A DNA stretch of 64,000 bases from contig JAJGOT010001046.1 in the NCBI GenBank assembly GCA_022457155.1, positions 1 to 64,000 of the forward strand, read 5' to 3'. The stretch comes from Cladopsammia gracilis. Its lineage: Eukaryota > Cnidaria > Anthozoa > Scleractinia > Dendrophylliidae. Positions within the stretch are counted from its first letter, which is position 1. Each line of letters opens with the position of its first letter. Shown here one piece after another: positions 34,701 through 46,100 of this stretch. A model generated the notes under the pieces. The model worked only from the letters and a program-made list of their open reading frames with translations, ran no database searches and was not told the origin of the DNA. The position numbers and the translations under genes were made by a program.

Positions 34701-37700
34701 TTTGCATTTTTAGAAAATGGGATTTGGGATTTGATTTTGGGCACTCTTGGGAATTAAAGGGTTAGGAGCGTTTGCACTGCATACATGTGTATACTTCAGT
34801 GTTTAGTTCAGTGTAAATGAAAATAACTGAGATAACACACTGCAACTCCAAAAGCTTTATTTATTATATTCAACCTGTTTCTGTTTTTAACTATTTTTAT
34901 TATATTTTATTACTATTTAAGTTTAGTCTGTAAGTGAGTAAATAACAGCAATTCAAGCCCCCAAAAAGGCAAACTCAGCCCTTACCTGGGAAGCTTCCCT
35001 TAATATGTCAATTTGTCCTTTGTGAATCTGTATACTGGACAGTAGTCTTCCAAACAGTTTGAACAGAAACCATGCAGTAAACCTGAATTAACCATACAAC
35101 ATACAATGTAATATGTTATTGACCACTCCCCTATAGATATCTCCAAAATCCAAAGGGAAACGTTCAGAAAATGAATGACTGGAAATGTTTTTATGACCTT
35201 CAGACAATCAGAAGATGATCATTCTAGATCTCACCAAAAGCTTCTTAATTACAGTGTTGTGTTACTTAGCATTATGAAGTTTCTCTTTGAATGGTCAACT
35301 GATACAAAACATGGACCTTCCTCTTCTGGACCCTATCTGGACCCCTTCTGGACTCTCATTTGAATCCCCATTTGGACCCCCATCTGGATCCTTATTTAGA
35401 TGCCCATTTGAATCCCCATCTGGACTCCCATTTGGATCACAATCTAGATCCCATTTGGATCCCCATTTGAATCCCCATTTGAATCCCCATCTGAACTCCC
35501 ATTTGAATCCCCATCTGGACCTCCATTTGGATCCCAATCTGGACTCCCAATTATTGGATCCCCATCTGGATCCCCATTTGGATCCTCATCTGGACCCCCA
35601 TTTGGATCCCCATCTGGACCCCCATTTGGATCCTCATCTGGACCCCCATTTGGATCCCTATCTGGACCCCCATTTGGATCCCCATCTGGACCCCTATTTG
35701 GATCCCCATCTGGACCCCCATTTGGATCCCCATCTGGGCCCCCTAATGGACCTCATCTGGGATCCAAACAGGGGTCGCAAATAAACTTACTCTTAATGTT
35801 TTGAAAACTGAATACATGTTGGTTGGATCAAGGCAAAGAATAGCGACTATTACACAAGGACTTAATATCTCCATAAATGGAATTTCCTTAAAACAAGTTA
35901 GCAGCTGTAAGTGTCTTGGTATCGAAATTGATGAATTTTTAACATGGGATACCCATATCAACAGCGTTTCAAAAAAAGTATCATCTGGTATTGGAATCCT
36001 AAGAAGAATAAAACCTTTTGTACCCACCGCTAATTTGATTAACATCTATAGCTCAATTGTTGAGCCGTATTTTGATTATTGTAGTATTGTGTGGGACAAC
36101 ATTAGCGAGCACCTCACCAGTAGGTTGCAAAAACTACAAAATCGTGCTGCACGGGTTATATCCGGTGCCGAGTTCAGGACTTCAATAGATGTATTATTAA
36201 GTAGCTTAGGTTGGACTAGCCTTAAAGAAAGAAGAAATAAGCAAAAAGCGCTTATGATGTTTAAAATTATAAATGGTATGGCACCAGCCTATTTACAGAA
36301 TATTTTTACGAATAACATCGAGCATTCGACTTATAATCTAAGGACTTCTAGTTACAATCTAGCTTTACCGGTAGCTAAAACTGATTACTACCGAAAAAGC
36401 TTTGCATACACTGGAGCGAAAGTTTGGAATTTATTACCAGAAGAGATAAAATCTGAAAAGTCCGCGAGTGCATTAAAAAAAAACTAGCATCTCTCAATCT
36501 CCCTATTGAATTTTAGTATTTTTCCGAATTATCGCTCTGTTTTAACCGAAATACTTATTTTATTCATAGTTAATATACTGATGTAAAATATTGTAATTAG
36601 TATATGTAGTTATATATTTTCACGGCTTTTGTGAAAAACAAAAGTGCAATTATTTGTAATTTTTGACAAAGTCACCGTGGGTAAATAAAGTTTTTCTATT
36701 CTATTCTATTCTATTCTATCCAAATGGGGTCCAGAAGGGATCTACATGGTGATCCAAATGGGAGTCCAGATGGGGATATGAGGGTCCAGATGGAGATCCA
36801 AATAGGGGTCCAAATGGGATCCAGAAGGGATCTAGATGGTGATCCAAATGGGAGTCCAGACGGGGATCCAAATGAGGGTCCAGATGGAGATCCAAATGGG
36901 GGTCCAGATAGGGATCCAAATGGGGGTCCAGATAGGGATCCAAATGGGAGTCCAGATGGGGATATGAGGGTCCAGATGGAGTTCCAAATGGGGGTCCAGA
37001 TGGAGATCCAAATTGGGGTTCAGATAGGAATCCAAATGGGAGTCCAGATGGGGATATGAGGGTCCAGATGGGGATCCAAATGGGGGTCCAAAAGGGGGTC
37101 ATATATTATGGACTTCTTTTTTTTCCTGGAAATGTACATTTAAATGAAATTCACATGAAATGACTAAACTTCGCTTAAGTTATGGTGAAAATGGAAAATA
37201 TTACGGCATTGAAATGAAGCAAATAGCAATCATGGCAAAGAACCAATGAAAACACTCCAATGTAGTACCAGGAATAGGAACTGACAAATGTTATCTTGCC
37301 AAAAAGAGAAAAGGGAAGAGAAAATATTCAGGAGAGTCAAATTACCGGGTATTTCCCACATACCCCCCCCCCCCCCCCCGCCCCTCAAGGGTCTTCAAGA
37401 AGTGCCAATAAAATAGACTGATTCAGTGTAAGGCAAACACTATGGCAAGTGAGCTGATTAAACTAAAGGCTAACCAAATTAACCTTCCTCCGCCCCTGCG
37501 CTATTTGTATACTAAAGGGGGATCCAGTAGGAAGTCCACATTTTGTACCAACCCTGTCAACTCTTGAAATAACAGTCAATCACTCACTCTTGGACAAAAG
37601 TATTACATGCATGTTAATATATTTCCCCCAAAATTTGAGCTTCAAAAGTTGGGGTGTGGCTTACATGTATCTGCCATTTTTTGCAGCACAGCTGTACATG

Positions 37701-40161
37701 TACATGTATATAGTTTACACTGATTGTAATATTGTCCCTGAAAAGCAACAAGCTAATATCATATCATTTTATACCTGACAAATCTCCTGTAAATTACTGC
37801 AGCCATTCTATTTAAAATGGTCACTGCTTCCTTCTCAAGTGTAGTAATCCTCTGCCGCCTTTTCTTCTCTGCAGCTTTAATATCTTGATCTACAGAAAAG
37901 AAAAGAAGAGCTCTTCATAAATTAAGTAAATAATGTTTTAAGAATAGTAAGAATCGACTGGTTTTTTACATCAACTTAACCTTATTTCAATAATAGTATT
38001 TTTGCAACTGAAAATGCAAACAATCATAATAAACATAATAAATAACAACATCGAGGGTACCCATATTGCCCAATGCTGTTTTAAAGAAGAACATAATGAT
38101 CCATACATGTAGTTACATGACAACTGTAACTCATAGACCTTTTTAACAAATGGCAGCTGATTAAGGTGTTTCCCTCCAGTTTCCGTGTAGCCCCACCGAC
38201 CATTTTTGAGCGGCCGTTTAACTATCTTTCCTTTATTGAATTAGAATGAAACTTACACAAAATATTGTACAAAGTTTGAAGTTTATAAGAGTGTAACAAT
38301 TTTAAAAATCAGATTTAAAATTGCTGAGATAAACGAGAAACATTGAAATCGCTTGAGTCTAAATTCCGAGCGATTGCGATGGCATCTAGAAAAATCCAAA
38401 CTATTACGATAAACTATGACGTATGGCAAAGAAAATATCTAAAAATTAGAAAATTTTGTCAAGCCGATTTTGAGTAAATCAGAAAAACATTTCGAACTTG
38501 TGATTTTGCATGTGTATGAGCACATCTACAAATTCCTCAATTAAGCCTCTAAAAGTTTAATTTCTCAATCTCAAATTTACGCCAAAATGCGTGTTTAGTG
38601 TATGAGATGAAACTGTGAAAGTTTGAATGCGTTTCTTGTTTTAGTTTTGGAGATTCGATTTTATGTAGGAAACCGTAGTTTTTTGACTGAGTCCTTGATA
38701 TTGTAGTTTTAGCACTTTTCTACATATTTCAAAAACCGCGAGATAGATTTTTTTTAAACTTTTATGGTCATTTCTTTAAAATATGAACAACATTGTCTCA
38801 AAGTTTCATCTTGATTGAAACATTGCAACATGGTCAAATAAAATAATAAAGTTCACCCAAAACGCGATTGAGACTTTGTGCTTTGATTGCACGGTTGAAG
38901 GCGCACAAAGACGCTTTAATTAATTAATTCAGGTGAAGCGCAACGCATTTCTGCGTGACCATCATGTTTTGCGGAGTAACGTTAGGGGCTGTGTTCCACA
39001 TTATTTTTATCATTCCCACGAATTTCAGTGGGACGTTTATTTGTAAGCAGGTTTTTTTATTCACATTTGACGTGCACTGGACTCTCTCGACATTTTGAAT
39101 TACAGGGAAAAGAAAGAAGTCATTGCGATTTGCATAATTCTCAACACGCAGAAATGCGTTACACTTCACTTGAATTAATTAAAGCGTCCTTCAACTGTGC
39201 AATCAAAGCACAAAGTCTCAATCACATTTTAGGTGAACTTTATTATTTTATTTGACCATGTTGCAATGTTTCAATCAAGATGAAACTTTGAGACAATGTT
39301 GTTCATATTTTAAAGAAATGACCATAAAAGTTTTAAAAAAATCTATCTCGCGGTTTTTGAAATATGTAGAAAAGTGCTAAAACTACAATATCAAGGACTC
39401 AGTCAAAAAACTACGGTTTCCTGCAGAAAATCGAATCTCTAAAACTAAAACGAGAAACGCTTTCAAACTTTCACAGTTTCATCTCATACACTAAACACGC
39501 ATTTTGGCGTAAATTTGAGATTGAGAAATTAAACTTTTATAAGCTTAATTGAGGAATTTGTAGATGTGCTCATACACATGCAAAATCACAAGTTCGAAAT
39601 GTTTTTCTGATTTACTCAAAATCGGCTTGACAAAATTTTCTAATTTTTAGATATTTTCTTTGCCATACGTCATAGTTTATCGTAATAGTTTGGATTTTTC
39701 TAGATGCCATCGCAATCGCTCGGAATTTAGACTCAAGCAATTTCAATGTTTCTCGTTTATCTCAGCAATTTTAAATTTGATTTTTAAAATTGTTACACTC
39801 TTATAAACTTCAAACTTAGTACAATATTTTGTGTAAGTTTCATTCTAATTCAATAAAGGAAAGATAGTTAAACGGCCGCTCAAAAACGGTCGGTGCGGCT
39901 ACACGGAAACTGGAGGGAAACACCTTAATTATTCTTTTATATTTAAAAGAAAAGCTAGAAAGCTAGATCTAGAAAAAGTGATCAGTGATGATTGTAAGAA
40001 CTGTATTTTATGTAACTCTTAAGTATTTTAAATTGTAAGAACTGTATTTTATGTAAATTTTAATTAGTTTAAATTTTAAATAATTAGTAATATATATTAT
40101 AATTTAGGATAGTGTCCTTATTTAGTGGGAGACTGCTACATTTCTTGACACTGAAATAAAG

Positions 40162-40199
<38 letters not shown>

Positions 40200-43100
40200 G
40201 TTATTATGTTAATCAGCCTGACTAGCCTCATTAGCATGTGCAAAATTACAAAGAATTTTTACTTTAAAGTGAGGTTAGTCTGGCTGATTAGCATGAATAT
40301 AAAAGAATAATAAATCAACTGCCATTTATGAAAAAGGTCTATAAGGTGACTTACGTTTTACTTATAATTTATGAAGAATTACAAGCACTGTCAGAAGATA
40401 AACGTATGTTAAGAAGAGTATTACAGAAGGAATGGAAAAGAAAATGGGTTATTAATTAAAGAATTAATGTAACTGGTTTGAACCAAACATGTGATCGTCT
40501 ACACATGTAGGTCACCGTTATTGTTGTTAACAAATATCACTGGCATTTTGACAACCTGCATATTCAAATGAAATAATTGATAATAATATTAAACATGTGG
40601 ATTATTAAATATTAACCTGCTATTGCAGCCTCTTGCAAAGCTGGAGTTAGGATACAGGTCTTCACTCTAAAAAAAAAAAATACAATGTGACATACTGTAC
40701 ATGTCATATTCTATAATGTGCAGTTCCAGAAAATATCCATACACTGTACTCCCCCCATGGAAGGTTTTTTGTTTAGCACCCCCTGTCCCCCAGGAAATTC
40801 CAGTTTAGCTTCATACATGTACATGTACTTTGCTTCTATAATATTGGCTTTTAAGACCCCCCTCCTCCTAGGAATTTCCATTGACCTTCCATGGGGTGGG
40901 TATGGATTTTTTCTGGAACTACACAATAGATAAATAGATAGATAGATAACTTTATTTCAACTCGGGTTGATGAGGCTGATTAGGCCTCTTATAGCAAGAT
41001 TATGCTAATTTACCAAGAAAAATAATATTATATACAGCTGTAGAACAATAAAAATAAAAATGAAATTAAAATATTACAGAAAAAAAAATACATGTAGATA
41101 ATAATATTACTATTCTTAAGTGTCTTACAGTACTGTATATCAACCATCAACGGTAATAACAGAAACAAGAGTGCATCAGATAATGTTCTCAACTTTATAA
41201 TGAATTTAACCCAATATTAACAGTGTCAAGTTCCCTCGGCTGCCTTGTTCAGTGCGGGTCATCTATCTTGCCAACTGCGTTGATCAAAAGTACCTTGCAG
41301 ATTGGGTGACAATGGCTATTTTTATACTAGAGACGCATTATCCATCTCTGACAAACTTGCACAAAAATACTTTTGTCTAATATAAATATGGGCACAAGAT
41401 GTACATGTATCATACGTTTAGACAAATTGTCTTCAATAGCTACTGTAGTACATGTACATCATTCAAAATGAACTTAAGAGGATAATTTGTCTAGAATCAA
41501 GATGCATAATGTGTCTTGTGCCTGTCTTTACAAACTACAACACACAACCAGATGCACTACAAAATATTATTAATGTTTGTGCAAAGTTGGCTAGGTTGGA
41601 TTAATGCATCTCTAGTACAGTATAAAAATGGACAATGTTGCATGAAGAAACCTTGCTGATTAAATGAAGTACCTTGATGATTGTATGACATGTTTCTTGA
41701 CATCAGGGTATGGATGACTGATGTTGCGTCCCCACATGAAGGCAATGTGACAAAAACTTCTTTTCAATAAATTCTTCCTGTAGTATCAAACAAATTTGCA
41801 TATTAATATACAGTGTAAGAGAGTAATGCAGACATGTTAACATGTAAACATCCTATAAGAACCTGAACAGGATACTGTTACTGTTAAGATCTTAGTTTAA
41901 ACATTAAGAATCCCACAAAGGATCATACAAGATCCTACAGGATCTTTTAAGTCCTCTAGGATCCTATGTACATTGTTACTAACAGTGACTTATTTGTAGA
42001 ATTTTAACAAGGAATGCTACTGAATTTCTGTCTGTAAAACAAGGCTTTGCTCAGATTTGCCTTGTTGTCGGCATGTGACCTGGAAATTAATTGCAAAACA
42101 TAGCTCTGAATTTTTTTGCTGGTTTTTGCTTCATTTTCAAGAAATAATGTAAACAACAACAACAAAACGTCAGCAAAACTCGACCGACATGTTTCCTTGT
42201 GGCTTCTTTTAACAAAAAAATTGTTTGAATCTCCAAACAGTGGCAGGAAACATGGAGTTTTTAACATATTATGCTATTTCTTGAAAATGAAGCCAAAATC
42301 AGCAAAAGCAAATACAGGGCAATGTTTTGCAATTAATTTTCAGGACATACATGTATGCCAAACATGAGGCAAATCTGAGTGAAAAAAAAAAAAAAGAAAA
42401 AAACTGGCAAAAATTTGACATAAGGTGATTATACATGTACACCCAAACCTTCAACTTTATGTAAGTAAATTCATGCCAGTAAATTTATACAATTCAATAT
42501 ATTGTTACATGTATATAATGAACAAAACCTACTTTCTATAAAGATCCTGGCTTAGAATATTGTGCATTCCCCATGAAGGTGTGATTTCTTCAAAGAGTTT
42601 CTACAGAAAGAAGATAAAACATGCACTAAGCAACTCTGACATTAGAACGTCCTTGTCCTTATAGTGAAGTTTGGTCACAAGAATTATTACATTGTGCATG
42701 TATATTATACAGGTGTAATCAAGAACATAATACATGGCATGGAGATAATTTTGACTGTCATTTCTCTTTGAGTATTCATCTATCATTTTGTTTATAATAT
42801 AAATGACACCAATAATTTACGAAGTTTAAAGAAATTTTCTGAAGATTTCTGAAAATTTTCTGAATACAAATACAATGAATATAAATGTTTCCGATCATTT
42901 TCCGAAACTTTTCAAAGATTTCCGAAAATGTCCGTAGGTTTCTGAGGAAGACCCAAACATGTTTTGATTGTAGACCAACACCTTTATACATGTACTAGCT
43001 TGTTTTACATTTACATGTAATATGGGAAAATGTGGAAGTTAACATGAAGATATTGATATCTTCACACTTCACAGTGAAGATAAAAATTATATCTTCACGT

Positions 43101-46100
43101 GTTGAGATATGATTTTTCACAGTGGGAGATATCTTTGTACTTCATTGAAGTTTATACATGTATGTTGTAGTTCATTTTTATCCTTGGTTCAATTTTTATT
43201 TTTCATTGTTCTTTACTATGCTAATAATTTTATGTGATAATGAATATAAAACAAAGGAAAATAAAAATTGAACCAAGGATAAAATTGAACTACAACATGT
43301 ATATTTAATAAATTATAAGTAACTTTTACCTTGCTCTCTCTACAACATCTGTCACAAGTTTCTCCCATAACTGGACGCCTTCTTTTATATACAGCAGGAA
43401 TCACTGCAGAGGGTACATGAAATTTTAACTCCGTTAAGGGCTGGAAACTAAGGTCTGCTTGCTAAAGATAATGGAAAGATAATATAAATAATTATATAAT
43501 GTTATCATAGTTTACTGTAGCAGAGAAACTTGATCATTTTTTTTACATTATTTTACTGCACATTATTGATGCTCAGTGCGAAGCGATGGAAGAATGACTG
43601 AGTGGGGCACACGCTATTACATTATAGGTAAGAGCACAAGGGAAAAATATGACAGAACTGAATGGGACCTTTGTTTGATAATAATCTTACAAAGATTGTC
43701 TTACATTGGACTTTGCCTTGAATCTGATAGATACATTGTAAATGTGGCGACTATAAATCAATATCAGGCTTGACCTTGGCATTGAGAAATTACAGAAAAT
43801 AGGCTTGGACTTGAAAGAGTATGGAGAAATACAGAAATTGTTGTACCCTGTGAGACTTGCGTGACAATAGGCCATACCTGTACAGTTAACAACTGGACTA
43901 TGGAATAAAAATAAAATGTTACATGCTGACAGTGAGTGGCTTAGTTCAACTGTCTCAGGTCTCAATAACATCAGTTTATTCAATAATAAACTTGAACTTA
44001 AAGGGGGTATATTGTATTTCACCTATATCTAGTTTCTCTTTGAAAAGCCAAAAAAAACATTTGTTTCTGCAATGGGAACCTACAAACAATGGTCCAGTTT
44101 TGTTAACAAAATTAATACTCTATGAGTACACAGAAACTAGTATTCGTTATCTTTGGCTGCGGATCACCAGGATGAAAATGGATTGCAACTTGAAAAAATT
44201 GACCAATTTTTTCAAGTTCCTCCCACGTATCGTGGAAAAATCGCAGAAAAATGTATTATGGTTAGTTCTTCCTTGAATAAATCACTTGATATTTTCCTTG
44301 GTGTTCTAAAACAATTTTATGTTTGAGCAAAGGTACCTTGTCAATTATTTGGTGTACATATATTTTGACCGAAACACAGAAGAATCCGCATGACAATGCC
44401 CCTTAAAAAGAATCAAAGGCTTGTATTTGTGAATATGAAAAAAACCTTCAGACGTTCTCCTCTCCTCTCATATAGGCATTTTGCTCCACCCACCCCTCAT
44501 CCACTGCATCCAGCTCCCCACCATTTAATGCCGTCCCCCATGGGTAAGGGAGGTGACCATTACATGTCACAGGCTAAATTTTCACCAACCCTCCCCTCTC
44601 CTACACTTAGATATTTTGATCCACTGACCCTCCCTCCCCCCCCACTCCTTGCATCTATGTGTAACTCCTCACCTTCCCCTCCCTCCAATGCTGTCCCAGT
44701 ACCCATGGGTATTTGACCATTACATATTGCAGGCTCACTGCTATAACTCGTTCAATATTCACAAGTTAAAATGAGTATTGATTTACATTTGACCGGTTCT
44801 GTGCGTATGGTTCTGAGGTCTGAAAAAGAGATTTGTGGGAAATTCCAGCAAATTGCAGCTAACGTTGCACCTAAATCGCACAGCAACCGTCGCTAGTTTT
44901 ATACACTTGTCCAGTGCTCGACCTTAACTTTTTGGCTTACTAGTCCTTGGGCTAGTGGGGTCTGAAATTCACTAGCCAACAGGCATCATCTTCTTACATT
45001 TTACTAGCCCAAACCCATTTTTAACTAGTCCTGGACTAGTGGACTACCGCTAAGGTCGAGCACTGCTTGTGACAAAAGTTGCATTGCAGGAATGGGACAA
45101 AAATTGCATAAAAAATCACGTGTAAACTGTCCTTTATAAGCTTAATATAGATTATTCAGTTAATTTTTAAAACTACTACAGTAATGGTGGTGACTGGAAT
45201 GGATACTCCAAAATCAGGTTGGACCACCTTGGAAGCCTTATTGAGACTTATATAACAGAGTAACTGGTGAGCTTGCAGTTGAGGTTGGGGTTAGCAGTTT
45301 ATATAGTTAAATTTAGGCCTAAATAACCCGAGAAGCTACAATGTAGGTGGTACTCTGGTACGGTAGGCTATGTAAGCCTAACCCTAGCTGAGGTCACAGG
45401 TTCAATCCTGAGTGAGGATTTTAGATTTTCTTTTTTACACTTGAAAATAAATTCTAAGTGTCGACATATCGTTGTATAATTCTCAATAATTGTCCGATGT
45501 GATCCCATCTTGGAGTATCCATTCTAGTCATGACCCTACTGTAATAGACCATTTTACAGTTGTGTGCTTAGTACCCTGGCCTTTGTGTGAAAGTGAGGCC
45601 GGAGTTGACTTTGTTTTGATACTCCTGCTTTTCATGTTAATCATGTTAGTTAGTACAACATGATTTACATATAAAAAGAAAGGTTTCTATCAAAACAAGG
45701 TCAACTTCAGCCTCATTTCCACACAAAGACCAGGTTACTAAGTAGAAACTGTAAAATGGTCCATTAATTGCACCTTTCAATAAATTAATAGGCCATTTCC
45801 GAGTTGCCTTTAGCCTCTCTATCAAAGCGAGGCTAGGTGCGAAACCTTTCATATGAAAATGAGTTTTCATTCACATGCAAATAAAACGTTTATTTGCATG
45901 TGATCATATGAAAGGTTTCGCACCTAGCCTCGCTTTGATAGAGAGGCTAAAGGCACTCGGAAATGGCCTATTAGTGCAAGTCCACTGCTTCAAACTTCAG
46001 AGAAGACATACAATTGTGCCAATTTTCAGTTGAAAATTCGAGCGATAGGCAACTGTACCTTTTGTGTATTAAAGTATATTGTACCCTACACGTGAATACA

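Larger units (their letters stand above)
38131..40350. mobile_element. Outer MITE holding two nested insertions
   Basis: The left end ATAGACCTTTTT..AATGGCAGCTGATT (38133-38164) pairs with a right end at about 40310-40348. The homology resumes after the foldback (TTATTCTTTTATATT at about 39930-39944) and again at about 40207 (TAATCAGCC.GACTA). Removing 38162-39930 and about 39945-40206 restores a simple palindromic element. Confidence 0.7.

Noticed and set aside
35287..35784. HLDP-repeat frame, and the similar frame at 36716-37102
   Set aside because: They are translations of a 24-bp satellite present in inverse orientation; both strands and several frames are open.
37362..37384. C-run as a functional site
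   Set aside because: A plain homopolymer, also seen at 51389 and as G-runs at 48760; no context suggests function.
44390..44716. Proline-rich 108-codon frame
   Set aside because: It overlaps a local C-rich tandem duplication inside a GPAM intron, with no start or splice support.
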